DNA from: an uncultured Pseudomonadota bacterium
Lineage (GTDB): Bacteria > Pseudomonadota > Gammaproteobacteria > CAJXQU01
Direction of reading: 5' to 3'
DNA: 64,000 bases
Assembly: GCA_913058255.1 (NCBI GenBank)
Contig: CAJXQU010000004.1
Span: forward strand, 1 to 64,000
This document shows, piece after piece, positions 7,571-17,489 of this stretch. The notes beneath the pieces are model-generated. The model made no database searches. It was given only the letters and a program-made list of their open reading frames with translations, and was not told where the DNA came from. The position numbers and the translations under genes are program-made. Position 1 is the first letter of the stretch, and each line of letters begins with the position of its first letter.

Positions 7571-9475
7571 ATGGCCGAAGATGTGAAAAAGGAAACGCTT
7601 GGTTTCCAGACAGAAGTTAAACAATTACTGGATTTGATGATCCATTCGCTATACAGCAATCGCGAGATCTTCGTGCGAGAATTGATTTCGAATGCTTCTG
7701 ACGCTTGCGACAAGTTGCGCTTTGAAGCCTTGTCGGATGATGCCTTATTTGAAGGTGATGCTGAGCTGAATGTGCATGTTGATTTCGATGCTGAGAATAA
7801 AACGATCACCTTTACTGATAACGGTATTGGGATGACGCGTGAAGAAGTTATCAGTCACATCGGTACGATTGCTAAATCAGGGACCAAAGAATTTTTTAAT
7901 TCGATTTCTGGAGATGAAAAGAAAGATTCGCAATTGATCGGCCAATTTGGTGTCGGCTTTTATTCAAGCTTTATCGTCGCTGAGTCTGTCACTTTAACCA
8001 CGCGTAAAGCGGGTGCGAGCGAAGATGAAGGTATCCGTTGGGAATCTGAAGGTGTTGGTGAGTACACGCTAGAAACGGTTAAGCGTAAACAGCGCGGAAC
8101 AGAAATTGTTCTACACCTACGCGAAGATGCCTTAGAGTTCTTGAACGGTTACGAGCTACGTCAAGTCATTCGTCGATATTCTGATCACCTGAACCTGCCG
8201 ATTATAATGATCAAAGAAAGCACAGGTGAAGACGAAGAGGGAGAAGAAGCAAAAGAAATCGAGTACGAAACAGTCAATGCGGCGAAGGCTTTATGGACAC
8301 GCTCGAAGTCTGACATCACTGACGAAGAATATAACGAACTCTACAAACACATTGGTCATGATTATGATGACCCGATGTCCAAGGTTCACAGCCAGGTTGA
8401 AGGTAATCTGGAATATACGACTTTATTTTATATTCCAAACCGTGCACCGTTTGATATGTGGGATCGCAATCAAAAACACGGTATCAAACTTTACGTTCGT
8501 CGTGTGTTCATTATGGATGATGCGGAACAGTTGTTGCCGCCATATCTACGTTTTGTGCGTGGTATTGTCGATACTAATGATCTGCCACTGAACGTCTCAC
8601 GTGAGATCTTGCAGCACAACAAAGTGATCGAAACTATCAAGTCTGCTTCTGTTAAGAAAATACTCGGAATGGTCGGTAAGTTGGCGAAAGGCGATGCCTA
8701 CGATAAATTCTGGAAAGAGTTCGGTACCGTTCTAAAAGAAGGTTTGATCGACGACGATAAGAACAAAGACAAAATCGCAAAACTTCTACGTTTTGCAACC
8801 ACGCATGATGACAGCGAAGATCAAAAAGTTTCGTTGGATGAGTATGTTTCTCGCATGCAAGAAGATCAGAAGGGCATTTATTATGTGGTTGGTGAAAACC
8901 ATGCAACGGTTAAAAACAGCCCACATCTAGAAGTGTTCCGTAAGAAAGGCATTGAGGTGTTGTTGCTGACGGATCATGTTGATGAATGGATGGTTAATCA
9001 CCTGACTGAGTTTGATGGTAAGGAACTGCAGTCAGTCACTAAAGGTGAGTTGGATTTAGGCGATCAAGAAAACGAAGAAGAGCAGAAAAAAACCGAAGAG
9101 AAAACAGGTGAGTTCAAAGACGTTCTGGAACGTTTGGAAAAACTGCTGGACGCGAAGATTAAGGAAGTTCGAGTTACGAATCGACTGACAACTTCGCCAG
9201 CATGTTTGGTGGCTGGTGATCAAGATATGGAAGCGAATTTGCAGCGTATTCTTGAAGCGTCAGGCCAAACTATCCCAACCGCAAAACGTGTGTTAGAAGT
9301 GAACCCTGAACACCCGATTTTGCAGCGTTTGAAGGAAGAAAAAGATGATGCACGCTTCGAAGACTGGGGTAGAATTTTATTTGATCAAGCCTTATTAAGT
9401 GAAGGTGGAAAGCTGGAAGATCCGGCTGGTTTCGTTCATCGCTTAAATGAAATGTTCGTGGAGATTAGTAAGTAA
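7571..9475 (+). CDS. htpG: Molecular chaperone HtpG (Hsp90)
   Basis: A 634-residue bacterial Hsp90, a dimeric ATP-driven chaperone. The N-terminal GHKL ATPase shows ELISNASDACDKLR (about 37-50), TDNGIGM and GQFGVGFYSSFIV. The middle domain includes LPLNVSREILQ, which holds the conserved Arg that contacts ATP. The C-terminal dimerisation domain runs to the end. A charged linker (TGEDEEGEEAKEIEYET) joins the N and middle domains. The start is preceded by GAGAAAGTT. The gene stands alone between the divergent DUF1538 operon and a clear terminator. Confidence 0.98.
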   Translation: MAEDVKKETLGFQTEVKQLLDLMIHSLYSNREIFVRELISNASDACDKLRFEALSDDALFEGDAELNVHVDFDAENKTITFTDNGIGMTREEVISHIGTIAKSGTKEFFNSISGDEKKDSQLIGQFGVGFYSSFIVAESVTLTTRKAGASEDEGIRWESEGVGEYTLETVKRKQRGTEIVLHLREDALEFLNGYELRQVIRRYSDHLNLPIIMIKESTGEDEEGEEAKEIEYETVNAAKALWTRSKSDITDEEYNELYKHIGHDYDDPMSKVHSQVEGNLEYTTLFYIPNRAPFDMWDRNQKHGIKLYVRRVFIMDDAEQLLPPYLRFVRGIVDTNDLPLNVSREILQHNKVIETIKSASVKKILGMVGKLAKGDAYDKFWKEFGTVLKEGLIDDDKNKDKIAKLLRFATTHDDSEDQKVSLDEYVSRMQEDQKGIYYVVGENHATVKNSPHLEVFRKKGIEVLLLTDHVDEWMVNHLTEFDGKELQSVTKGELDLGDQENEEEQKKTEEKTGEFKDVLERLEKLLDAKIKEVRVTNRLTTSPACLVAGDQDMEANLQRILEASGQTIPTAKRVLEVNPEHPILQRLKEEKDDARFEDWGRILFDQALLSEGGKLEDPAGFVHRLNEMFVEISK

Positions 9476-9508
9476 GGTTACTTCACTTTTCATAAACGAT
9501 TGATAAGT

Positions 9509-9540
9509 AAAAGGCTGCGGGAAACCCAGCCTTTTCTTTT
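9509..9540 (+). terminator. Rho-independent terminator of htpG
   Basis: AAAGGCTG and CAGCCTTT form a stem around a short loop, followed by a T-rich run (CTTTTCTTTT), about 35 bases after the htpG stop. Confidence 0.85.
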
Positions 9541-9789
9541 ATCTGAGCAATCATTTTTTCTTAATCAAGCAGTAATCATATATTAAATTCAGTGATTGGC
9601 TCGCTTATGGTTAACAGGGCATAAGCATAGTTTATTTCAAGATATCTATACGTATGGAATCTTTTATACTTGTCTGATACGCTCAAACCGTCGTTGCATA
9701 AATACCTATATGCGGCACAACAAGAACATAAAGACCCTCAATAAAACAGTGAGCGTGTAGCGCCACTAACGTAATAAGGAGTCCATAAC
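9541..9789 (+). promoter_or_regulatory. Leader/promoter region of phaA
   Basis: About 250 bases without a gene between the htpG terminator and phaA. AT-rich in its first half; a TATACT at 9665-9670 could be a -10 element but has no convincing -35. AAGGAG about 9 bases before the ATG at 9790 is a strong ribosome binding site. I see no certain PhaR site. Confidence 0.4.
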
Positions 9790-10974
9790 ATGGTTGAAAA
9801 AGTTGTAATCGTAGCAGCAGGCCGTACAGCAGTAGGTAGTTTTAGCGGTTCTCTGGCTTCAGTTCCCGCCCATACCTTGGGTGCAAAAGTTATTTCCGAT
9901 TTACTCAAGCAAACGGGCATCAAGCCTGATCAGATTGATGAAGTGATTCTCGGTCAGATTCTTACTGCAGGTACTGGACAGAATCCCGCGCGACAAGCTG
10001 CTGTTGAAGCAGGCCTGCCTTTCGAAGTCCCTAGTATGTCAATTAACAAGCTCTGTGGCAGTGGCCTAAAAGCTGTTCATTTAGCAACACAGGCTATCAA
10101 ATGTGGTGATGCTGATATCATCATCGCGGGTGGCCAAGAGAATATGAGTCAATCTCCTCATCTACTACCTAAGTCTAGAGACGGACAAAAAATGGGTGAT
10201 TGGAAACTCGTCGATTCTATGCTGAAAGATGGTTTGACCGATGCATTCAATGGCTATCACATGGGTGTGACAGCAGAAAATATTGCTAAACAGTACGATA
10301 TTTCTCGTGATGAGCAAGATGAGTTTGCGGCCGCAAGTCAAAATAAAACTGAAGCAGCGCAAGCGGCGGGAAAGTTTGATGATGAAATTATTCCTGTCGA
10401 GATCCCACAGCGAAGAGGCGATCCTATCGTCTTTGATAAAGATGAGTTTCCACGTGCGGGCGTAACGGCTGAAGCCTTGGGGAAAATGCGACCAGCATTT
10501 GATCGAGAAGGTACTGTCACAGCAGCAAATGCCTCTGGTATAAACGATGGCGCTGCCGCAGTGGTCGTTATGTCTGAAAGCAAAGCTAAAGAGCTTGGCT
10601 TAGAGCCTCTAGCAACTATCGTAGCTTATACCAGTGCAGGTGTTGATCCGGCGATTATGGGCACAGGCCCGATACCGGCTTCGACCAAGTGCTTGGAAAA
10701 AGCAGGCTGGTCTAAAGACGATTTAGATTTAGTTGAAGCAAATGAAGCTTTCGCTGCTCAAGCCATTTCTGTTAACCGTGGCATGGACTGGGATACGTCG
10801 AAGGTCAATGTTAATGGTGGTGCTATTTCTATAGGTCATCCAGTTGGAGCTTCTGGTTGTCGAGTTCTTGTGGGCTTGCTTCATGAGATGAAGCGAAGAG
10901 ATGCTAAAAAGGGTCTAGCTACTCTTTGTATTGGCGGTGGGCAAGGCGTTGCACTTGCTGTAGAGAGGGCATAA
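9790..10974 (+). CDS. phaA: Acetyl-CoA C-acetyltransferase (beta-ketothiolase)
   Basis: A biosynthetic thiolase of 394 residues that condenses two acetyl-CoA to acetoacetyl-CoA, the first step of polyhydroxybutyrate synthesis. The nucleophile is Cys89 in [14 protein letters not shown]. His350 is in GHPVGASG and the acid/base Cys380 is in CIGGGQG. The [11 protein letters not shown] substrate-loop motif is present. Length and motifs match PhaA and AtoB closely; the adjacent acetoacetyl-CoA reductase (phaB, 2 bases downstream) and PhaR support PhaA. The two genes clearly form one transcription unit. Confidence 0.95.
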   Translation: MVEKVVIVAAGRTAVGSFSGSLASVPAHTLGAKVISDLLKQTGIKPDQIDEVILGQILTAGTGQNPARQAAVEAGLPFEVPSMSINKLCGSGLKAVHLATQAIKCGDADIIIAGGQENMSQSPHLLPKSRDGQKMGDWKLVDSMLKDGLTDAFNGYHMGVTAENIAKQYDISRDEQDEFAAASQNKTEAAQAAGKFDDEIIPVEIPQRRGDPIVFDKDEFPRAGVTAEALGKMRPAFDREGTVTAANASGINDGAAAVVVMSESKAKELGLEPLATIVAYTSAGVDPAIMGTGPIPASTKCLEKAGWSKDDLDLVEANEAFAAQAISVNRGMDWDTSKVNVNGGAISIGHPVGASGCRVLVGLLHEMKRRDAKKGLATLCIGGGQGVALAVERA

Positions 10975-10976
10975 AC

Positions 10977-11726
10977 ATGAAAATTGATTTAACGGGGAAA
11001 GTCGCCTTAGTAACAGGTGGAACTGGCGGAATTGGTGCCTCAATATGTGAAGCCTTGGCTGAAAGTGGTGCAAAAGTCGCTACCAATTACCGAAATGAAG
11101 AGAAGGCCCAAAAGTGGCTGGCTGAAACAGACTCTCGTGGCTTGTCGTTTAAAGCTTATCAGGTCGATGTGACCGATACGGAAGGTTGTAAAAATATGCT
11201 TGATCAGATTGAAAAAGATCTGGGGCCTATTGATATTGTTGTCAATAATGCGGGCATCACTTGGGACACAACGTTTCGTAAGATGACCAAAGAAAAGTGG
11301 GATGCTGTTATTAATACCAACCTTGATAGTTTATTCAATATCACGCAACCGTTGGTGGAAGGCATGATGTCGCGTGGCTGGGGACGGATTATTAACATCG
11401 CGTCTGTCAATGGTCAAAAAGGTCAGATGGGACAAACAAACTACACAGCAACAAAAGCAGGAATGCATGGCTTTACTAAATCTCTCGCTCAAGAAGTTGC
11501 ACGTAAAGGTGTCACTGTGAATACGGTATCGCCTGGTTATATTGCTACTGAAATGGTGATGGCTGTCCCTGAAGATATTCGTAATAAGATTATTGCGGGT
11601 ATTCCTGTCGGTCGTTTAGGCAAGCCTGAAGAAATTGCAGCGACAGTTGCGTTTCTAGCATCAGAACAAGCTGCATTTATAACGGGCGCAGACTTCTCGC
11701 AAAATGGTGGGCAACACATGATGTAA
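10977..11726 (+). CDS. phaB: Acetoacetyl-CoA reductase
   Basis: A short-chain dehydrogenase of 249 residues that reduces acetoacetyl-CoA to (R)-3-hydroxybutyryl-CoA with NADPH. The Rossmann motif is TGGTGGIGASI (about 13-23); NNAG and the catalytic Ser and YTATK (Tyr and Lys) follow. PhaB-type features include SPGYIATEMV after the active site and a C-terminal FSQNGGQHMM. The ATG at 10977 is two bases after the phaA stop; earlier in-frame starts lie inside phaA. Together with phaA it supplies the PHB monomer. No polymer synthase (phaC) lies in this window. Confidence 0.94.
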   Translation: MKIDLTGKVALVTGGTGGIGASICEALAESGAKVATNYRNEEKAQKWLAETDSRGLSFKAYQVDVTDTEGCKNMLDQIEKDLGPIDIVVNNAGITWDTTFRKMTKEKWDAVINTNLDSLFNITQPLVEGMMSRGWGRIINIASVNGQKGQMGQTNYTATKAGMHGFTKSLAQEVARKGVTVNTVSPGYIATEMVMAVPEDIRNKIIAGIPVGRLGKPEEIAATVAFLASEQAAFITGADFSQNGGQHMM

Positions 11727-11825
11727 CGCTTGAGTTCAAGATCTTTTTTAGAACAATTAAAAGTCAAAATAGCAGATAGAAAAGTAAAATTGAACTTAAT
11801 GCATAGATAGGAAAAGAATGGATTG

Positions 11826-11855
11826 TTGGTCTTTCGCGGAATTGGTACTTATAAT
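11826..11855 (+). promoter_or_regulatory. Sigma70-type promoter of phaR
   Basis: TTGGTC (11826-11831) and TATAAT (11850-11855) are separated by 18 bases, 35 bases before the phaR ATG. This gives phaR its own promoter apart from phaAB. Confidence 0.5.
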
Positions 11856-11890
11856 GCCAACTTTCAAAGATCAGCAATCCTTATTCACTT

Positions 11891-12361
11891 ATGACTGAAA
11901 AACGTATTATCAAGAAATATCCGAATCGTCGTCTCTATGACACCGTTGACAGCAAATACATCACACTTGGGAACGTTAAGGAGCTTGTGATGAATAATGT
12001 TGATTTTAGTGTAATAGATAAAAAATCTGACGCTGACATTACACGAAATATTTTGCTACAAATTATAATGGAGCAAGAAGAGGATGATGAACCTATTTTT
12101 AGCGCAGAAGTACTCGCTAAAATCATCAGGCTCTATGGTGAGGATGTACAAGGCTTGGCTTCTAACTTTCTGGAGCGAAGTTTCTTTATGTTTTCTGAAC
12201 AACAAGATCAATTTAATTCTCGAATGAAAGAGTCTTTACGTCAGAGCCCGTTAGCGACGATGACAGAAGTTACACAGAAAAATATGAATATCTGGAAAAA
12301 AATGCAGGATGATTTTTTTAATATTTCGAGTAATTCAAAATCAGATATTGAGGATGACTAA
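11891..12361 (+). CDS. phaR: Polyhydroxyalkanoate synthesis regulator PhaR
   Basis: 156 residues. The N-terminal PHB/PHA accumulation regulator DNA-binding domain is unmistakable (IIKKYPNRRLYDT, then SKYITL). The accumulation-regulator domain follows (about 65-110). PhaR binds DNA and PHB granules: it represses phasin and its own genes until polymer is present. The ATG at 11891 lacks a visible Shine-Dalgarno. Its stop overlaps the tail of the convergent arfB gene by 4 bases. The acidic Ser/Asp-rich C-terminus (SSNSKSDIEDD) is a family-typical disordered tail. Confidence 0.93.
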   Translation: MTEKRIIKKYPNRRLYDTVDSKYITLGNVKELVMNNVDFSVIDKKSDADITRNILLQIIMEQEEDDEPIFSAEVLAKIIRLYGEDVQGLASNFLERSFFMFSEQQDQFNSRMKESLRQSPLATMTEVTQKNMNIWKKMQDDFFNISSNSKSDIEDD

Positions 12362-12780
12362 ACAACTTTTTTTCTTAGATTTTTAGTCAGACTGCGTTTC
12401 GTTTTACTCTCAAGTCTTCTCTGTTTAGAACCAAACGTAGGTTTGGTTTTCTTTCGTGATTTTTGAACTACACCTGCCGACTTAATTAACTCTACCAGCC
12501 GATCAACCACCTCTTTTTTGTTTTTTTCTTGGCTGCGGTGTTGCTGTCCTTTTATAATGATAACTCCCTCTTTATTGATCCGTTTATCGCGTAAATCAAG
12601 TAATTTTTGTTTATAAAAATCGGGGAGCGAAGAAGCCTTAATATCAAACCTTAGATGGATTGCACTTGAAACTTTATTGACGTTTTGCCCGCCAGCACCC
12701 TGCGCGCGGATCGCAGAGATTTCGATCTCTTGTTCTAAAAGATTAACCTTATTAGATATTTTAAAAACGGTAGTTGACAT
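12358..12780 (-). CDS. arfB: Alternative ribosome-rescue factor ArfB (peptidyl-tRNA hydrolase)
   Basis: 140 residues. ArfB (YaeJ) enters stalled ribosomes and hydrolyses peptidyl-tRNA. The class I release-factor GGQ motif is in GAGGQNVNKVSSA (about residues 26-28). The basic C-terminal tail, rich in Lys/Arg (QKSRKKTKPTFGSKQRR), is the helix that inserts into the empty mRNA channel. The ATG at 12780 is preferred because GGAAAT sits just upstream; an in-frame ATG at 12792 lies before that site. The gene converges on phaR with a 4-base overlap of stop codons. Confidence 0.95.
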   Translation of the reverse strand: MSTTVFKISNKVNLLEQEIEISAIRAQGAGGQNVNKVSSAIHLRFDIKASSLPDFYKQKLLDLRDKRINKEGVIIIKGQQHRSQEKNKKEVVDRLVELIKSAGVVQKSRKKTKPTFGSKQRRLESKTKRSLTKNLRKKVV

Positions 12781-12958
12781 GAATATTTCCAAAGAAGTGA
12801 AGCTATTCTAACAACTTATCGGTCAAGAGACTGATTCTTTCAATAAGTTCTGTTACAATCTCAAAACTGAGCACACATCGGTCTGTGCTATTGAAAGTAA
12901 TATACTTTCCCAAGAAGTTACTCATCTCATTTGATGACTTCGCATTTATGTAAATCCC

Positions 12959-12991
12959 GCCTAAGACCGTCCCAAAATAATTGGGGTAGGC
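12959..12991 (+). promoter_or_regulatory. Hairpin in the rhlE 5' leader
   Basis: GCCTA (12959-12963) pairs with TAGGC (12987-12991), and inside it CCCAA (12971-12975) pairs with TTGGG (12981-12985). The structure ends 24 bases before the ATG. Leaders of DEAD-box helicase genes are often structured and cold- or self-regulated; that role is inferred here. Confidence 0.4.
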
Positions 12992-13014
12992 CTGATCAGG
13001 AACAAATTAAAAAT

Positions 13015-14346
13015 ATGTCATTTGATACCATTGGCCTTTCTGCCGATATACTTCGTGCTGTCTCAGAACAAGGTTACAGCGAACCTACTCCCGTACAAGA
13101 ACAAGCTATTCCGGTGATCCTTGAGCGAAATGATATTCTCGCTGGGGCGCAAACTGGAACCGGTAAAACGGCTGGCTTTACTTTACCCTTGCTAGAGATT
13201 CTCAGCTCAGAAAAAAAGAGTGGTGGTAAACGACCTGTTCGAGCATTGGTGTTAACGCCAACGCGCGAACTCGCCGCTCAAGTAGAAGAGAGTATTAAAA
13301 CTTACGGAAAATATACTGCGTTAAAATCATGTGTGATTTTTGGTGGGGTGAAGATTGGCCCACAGATAAATAAACTCCGTAGTGGTGTGGATATTTTGGT
13401 CGCAACACCGGGTCGTTTGCTTGATCATATTCAGCAAAGAACACTCGATCTTTCTAAGGTAGAGATCCTTGTTTTGGATGAAGCTGATCGAATGTTAGAT
13501 ATGGGCTTTATCCGGGATATTCAAAAGATTCTCGCGGTACTACCAAAGCAACGGCAGAATTTGTTATTTTCAGCGACATTTTCAAATGAAATTAAAACAC
13601 TCGCAGGAAAGTTGCTAAATTCGCCAGTGTTGATAGAGGTCGCTAAGAAAAATACTGCTTCAGAGATGGTCTCTCAGATTATTTACCCTGTCGATAAGAG
13701 TCGAAAGCGTGAATTATTAACGACCTTGATCAAATCAGAAAAGTGGTTCCAAGTGTTGGTGTTTGCAAGAACCAAACATGGGGCTGATCGCCTTGCAAGC
13801 CAACTGAGCCGAGAAAGAGTTCCTGCTGCCGCTATTCATGGCAATAAGAGCCAAGGTCAACGAACACGCGCATTAGAAGATTTTAAAAATAATAAGGTAC
13901 AGGTGTTAGTGGCAACGGACATCGCTGCTAGAGGTATTGATATTGATCAGTTACCGCATGTGGTTAATTATGAATTACCGAATGTGCCTGAAGACTACGT
14001 TCACCGCATTGGCCGAACGGGCCGAGCGGGTCATGAAGGACAAGCAGTTTCACTTGTTTGTATTGATGAGAAAAAATTACTTAATGATATTGAGCGGTTG
14101 ATCAATCAACAAATTCCTAAAGTGATCATTGATGGCTTTGAGCCTGATCCGACAATTAAAGCTGAGCCAACTAAAAAAACAGGTGGGCAAAGGACTCGAC
14201 AAAAAGCACGACCAACAAGAAATGCTAATGGCGAGAATGCACCTAGTAATAAAAATAATAGTCGTCGCAGAAACAGTAAACGACCAGGGAGCACTGAAAG
14301 CACTGGCAATAATCAGCAGCGTCGTAGTAACGCTAAGAAGCGATAA
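13015..14346 (+). CDS. rhlE: DEAD-box RNA helicase, RhlE type
   Basis: 443 residues with the full DEAD-box set: the Q-motif region ([10 protein letters not shown]), AQTGTGKT (I), PTRELAAQ (Ia), TPGRLLDH (Ib), [13 protein letters not shown] (II), FSATF (III), [10 protein letters not shown] (IV), [11 protein letters not shown] (V) and [10 protein letters not shown] (VI). The start MSFDTIGLS is the usual RhlE beginning; 28 extra in-frame residues upstream are not conserved in style. The C-terminal ~70 residues are a low-complexity basic tail (Lys, Arg, Asn, Gln) typical of RhlE. RhlE remodels RNA in ribosome assembly and decay. It is followed by a strong terminator. Confidence 0.93.
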   Translation: MSFDTIGLSADILRAVSEQGYSEPTPVQEQAIPVILERNDILAGAQTGTGKTAGFTLPLLEILSSEKKSGGKRPVRALVLTPTRELAAQVEESIKTYGKYTALKSCVIFGGVKIGPQINKLRSGVDILVATPGRLLDHIQQRTLDLSKVEILVLDEADRMLDMGFIRDIQKILAVLPKQRQNLLFSATFSNEIKTLAGKLLNSPVLIEVAKKNTASEMVSQIIYPVDKSRKRELLTTLIKSEKWFQVLVFARTKHGADRLASQLSRERVPAAAIHGNKSQGQRTRALEDFKNNKVQVLVATDIAARGIDIDQLPHVVNYELPNVPEDYVHRIGRTGRAGHEGQAVSLVCIDEKKLLNDIERLINQQIPKVIIDGFEPDPTIKAEPTKKTGGQRTRQKARPTRNANGENAPSNKNNSRRRNSKRPGSTESTGNNQQRRSNAKKR

Positions 14347-14371
14347 GAGTACTCTTTATAGGAACAGAGCT

Positions 14372-14400
14372 GCCACATAGATATTATCTATGTGGCTTCG
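14372..14400 (+). terminator. Terminator of rhlE
   Basis: An 11-base stem, GCCACATAGAT with ATCTATGTGGC and a 3-base loop, is followed by TTCGTTATTATT, 26 bases after the rhlE stop. Confidence 0.75.
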
Positions 14401-14404
14401 TTAT

Positions 14405-15165
14405 TATTAAAATAATAGAATGTGTCAGGCTGATGACTAGTGAGATTAAAACCAGTAATGGTCTTAATGTGAGTCGTCCCATGTTTTAATGCATATGAGC
14501 ACCAAGCTAAGCATCTATGATTTGGCCTATCGTCATTGCTAGACCAAGCTTCCATAGAACTTGATCACCGATGATGAAAAATATCAGGGCAGCTATAAGC
14601 GACTCGTAAAGCTTAATAATTTTGCATGAGCTGTAGCTTTGGTGAGGTTGCAACCAAGTAACTTCACAAAATCCATCGCGAAGAATGACCCTGTACCGGG
14701 GGCAAAAAAATTCATCATAGAACCCGATTACAAAAGCGACTATAAAAGAAAATATTTCCAGGCTGATTCTCGGTTTAGCGATTATTATCGCCAACACGTG
14801 GCGATAATAAAAAGTACAAAGAAAAGCTAATCAATAATATAAGGATTAATTTTTCTAATGTTACGGGGGCAATGATCTGAACGCAGATGGTTCCGCACGC
14901 TGCCCCGATCAACGAAAAAAGAATAGCTCTGATCATTGAGTGCAAATTGATCGTACTTTGTCGAATAAATTTTAGAGTTGCAGTACAAGAAGCTTGAAGT
15001 TTATTAGTGGCAAGTGCTTGGGCTCAGTCCAAAGTAAAACTGGCAAGGTTCGAAGTCCGTCGCCATATAGCATCGATAAAACCTGCAACAGTTGCAACGG
15101 CGGTTAAAAGCAGCAAGCGTTCAGGGCTAAAGATCTTGGTAACAATTATGGCATATATTTTGGGA
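14405..15165 (-). pseudogene. Decayed TauE/SafE (TSUP) family permease gene
   Basis: Reading the minus strand in shifting frames restores most of a TSUP membrane transporter (YfcA-like). In order: LLLLTAVATVAGFIDAI (~15066-15125); then, one frame over, GDGLRTLPVLLW; then LATNKLQASCTATLKFIRQS (~14955-15014) and LIGAACGTICVQIIAP; then, after another shift, FIVAFVIGFYDEFFCPRY and LIAALIFFIIGDQVLWKLGL; an in-frame TAG after GQIIDA and a TAA; and finally GRLTLRPLLVLISLVISL. The motifs GFYDGFFGP and ALGTNKLQ of intact relatives are recognisable but damaged. At least two frameshifts and several stops make it non-functional. Short open frames here (14507-14797, 14639-14830, 15007-15189) are fragments or shadows. 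Confidence 0.8.
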
Positions 15166-15202
15166 CTATCGTTCGCGTTCGGGTATTAAAATTGAGGCAT
15201 TA

Positions 15203-15240
15203 AAAAACCCGCTGGTTCAAAAAACACAGCGGGCTTATTA
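15203..15240 (-). terminator. Terminator of pckG
   Basis: CCCGCTG (15208-15214) pairs with CAGCGGG (15227-15233); on the minus strand the stem is followed by a T run (complement of the A run at 15203-15207). It lies about 40 bases after the pckG stop. Confidence 0.8.
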
Positions 15241-15272
15241 AATAGATAGCTACTCTATTTTAGTTTGAGTGC

Positions 15273-17084
15273 TTAAGCAACATTTTGCTTAGATGCTTCC
15301 AAACGATTGCGAAGATTGTTAACTTGTTTCGTTAATTCTTCTGGCAGGTGATCGCCGAATGTTGCGTAGTATTCTTCAATACTAGGCAATTCAGACAACC
15401 AACCTTCCGTATCAACACGCATCAAGTTTGCAATGTCTTCATCACTCATACCTAGGCCATCGAAGTCAATACCGTCTAGAGTCGGCATATTTCCGATCGC
15501 TGTTTCAATCGCTTCAGCATCGCCATTACAGCGTTCGAAGACCCATTTTAATACTCGGCTGTTTTCACCGAAACCAGGCCACATGAATTTGCCTGCATCG
15601 TTTTTACGGAACCAGTTAACGTAGTAAACCTTCGGCATTTTTGCACCTTCAGTTTTCCCCATTTTTAACCAGTGGCCCCAGTAGTCAGCCATGTTGTAAC
15701 CACAGAAAGGCAGCATAGCCATTGGGTCACGACGTAGTTTACCGATAGCACCGAAAGCCGCTGCAGTCATTTCTGAAGCGATGATCGTGCCGAGGAAAGT
15801 TCCGTGGTTCCAATCAAGCGCTTCTGTTGCTAAAGGTACTACAGAGGCACGGCGCCCACCGAATAATATGGCACTGATCGGAACACCTTTAGGATCTTCC
15901 CATTCATCAGCAATAACCGGACATTGACCCGCTCTAGCTGTGAAGCGTGCATTTGGATGTGAAGAAGGTTCGTCTGAATCAGGTGTCCAGTCGTTGCCTT
16001 TCCAATCGACTAAATGCCCTGGAGCATCTTTTGTCATCTCTTCCCACCACACATCACCATCATCAGTTTCGGCAACGTTAGTGAAAATGGCATTTTCTTC
16101 CATCGATAACATGGCGTTTGCATTGGTTGCCATGCCTGTTCCTGGAGCAACACCAAAGAAGCCAGCTTCAGGGTTGATCGCATAAAGTTGACCATCTTCA
16201 CCAAACTTCATCCAAGCGATGTCATCACCGATCGTTTCAACTTTCCAACCTGGAATGGTAGGAGTCAACATGGCAAGATTAGTTTTGCCACATGCACTTG
16301 GGAAAGCGCCTGCTACATACTTAACTTCACCTTTTGGATTAGTCAGTTTGAGGATAAGCATATGCTCAGCCATCCAGCCTTCATCGCGAGCCATTGTTGA
16401 TGCAATGCGTAATGCAAAGCATTTTTTACCTAATAAAGCATTACCGCCGTAACCTGAGCCGAAAGACCAGATCTCACGTGTTTCAGGATAATGAACGATA
16501 TAGCGGTTGTCAGGATTACAGGGCCAAGGCTCATCTTTTTGACCTTCAGCCAATGGAACACCAACAGAATGTATACAAGGTACGAAATCACCATCATCGC
16601 CTAGTACGTCAAGTACATTTTGCCCAACGCGCGCCATGATGTGCATATTAGTCACTACGTAAGGAGAGTCAGAAATTTCCACACCAATTTGAGCGATGTT
16701 TGAGCCAACCGGTCCCATGCTGAAAGGAATGACATACATTGTTCGACCCTTCATACAGCCCGCGAACATTTCATTCATTTTCGTGCGCATTTTTGTTGGA
16801 TCAGACCAATTATTTGTTGGGCCTGCATCGGACTCATTTTCTGAGCAGATATAAGTTCTATCTTCAACTCGTGCAACATCTGCAGGAATGGAATTTACGT
16901 GGTAACTATTAGGACGTTTCTCTTCGCTTAACTTACGAGCAGTCCCTCCTTTGACCATGATATCCCACATGGCATTCCATTCTTTATCTGTACCATCGCA
17001 CCAGACAACATTATCCGGTTGCGTAAGTGCAGCCATTTCTTTTACCCAGATTACTAACTTAGTATTAGTTGATTTTGAACTCAT
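15273..17084 (-). CDS. pckG: Phosphoenolpyruvate carboxykinase (GTP)
   Basis: 603 residues. The enzyme converts oxaloacetate and GTP to phosphoenolpyruvate, CO2 and GDP, opening gluconeogenesis from the TCA cycle. GTP-class features are clear: the P-loop with the hyper-reactive Cys in [26 protein letters not shown] (metal ligands), [14 protein letters not shown], and [18 protein letters not shown]. Length fits GTP-type PEPCK (about 600) rather than the ATP-type (about 530). The ATG at 17084 has an excellent GGAGGT four bases upstream; the ATG at 17123 is rejected. It is a single-gene unit with its own terminator. The GTP form is less common in gammaproteobacteria than the ATP form. Confidence 0.95.
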   Translation of the reverse strand: MSSKSTNTKLVIWVKEMAALTQPDNVVWCDGTDKEWNAMWDIMVKGGTARKLSEEKRPNSYHVNSIPADVARVEDRTYICSENESDAGPTNNWSDPTKMRTKMNEMFAGCMKGRTMYVIPFSMGPVGSNIAQIGVEISDSPYVVTNMHIMARVGQNVLDVLGDDGDFVPCIHSVGVPLAEGQKDEPWPCNPDNRYIVHYPETREIWSFGSGYGGNALLGKKCFALRIASTMARDEGWMAEHMLILKLTNPKGEVKYVAGAFPSACGKTNLAMLTPTIPGWKVETIGDDIAWMKFGEDGQLYAINPEAGFFGVAPGTGMATNANAMLSMEENAIFTNVAETDDGDVWWEEMTKDAPGHLVDWKGNDWTPDSDEPSSHPNARFTARAGQCPVIADEWEDPKGVPISAILFGGRRASVVPLATEALDWNHGTFLGTIIASEMTAAAFGAIGKLRRDPMAMLPFCGYNMADYWGHWLKMGKTEGAKMPKVYYVNWFRKNDAGKFMWPGFGENSRVLKWVFERCNGDAEAIETAIGNMPTLDGIDFDGLGMSDEDIANLMRVDTEGWLSELPSIEEYYATFGDHLPEELTKQVNNLRNRLEASKQNVA

Positions 17085-17489
17085 CAATACCTCCGAACTC
17101 AATGAAAAGAAAACCCATTCCATGGGCGTTATAAATTCTCAATCGAAAAGAGGAGAATACACCAGTTAAGAGACGTAATCATCCCAATACATGCTCATTT
17201 GTTGCATGGCAGAATAAAGTTTAACTATTTTACACACTAGTCCACATTTCGAAGCTTTATTACTGGGTACTTATATCGAGGGAGTAGTCCATAATATGAG
17301 GTGTACGAACCATTTAAACATCAGTAGACAAGGATCCTCGATAAAAAGATATGAAGTATCGATTATTTCTAAGTTACATTGGCCGGATCTAGAGGTGTTA
17401 TTGGATGAATAGTTCAGTTTTGATAGCGTTGTGAGATCAACCAAAAAGGCCACGTACAGTGACCTTATTGGTTGGAGTATCAAATTAAA
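17085..17489. other. Intergenic stretch upstream of pckG
   Basis: About 400 bases between two minus-strand genes. It should hold the pckG promoter in its left part, but I cannot fix the boxes. A 70-residue minus-strand open frame (17271-17483) has no ribosome binding site or recognisable features and is not called. A weak terminator lies at 17443-17467. Confidence 0.5.
17443..17467 (-). terminator. Probable terminator of the 1377-residue protein gene
   Basis: GGCCAC (17448-17453) pairs with GTGACC (17459-17464) with one mismatch; the A run at 17443-17447 gives a U-tract on the minus strand. It lies just after the stop at 17490. Confidence 0.5.

Noticed and set aside
14639-14830. Small plus-strand protein between rhlE and pckG
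   Set aside because: It is a shadow of the minus-strand TSUP pseudogene, with no ribosome binding site or conserved motif.
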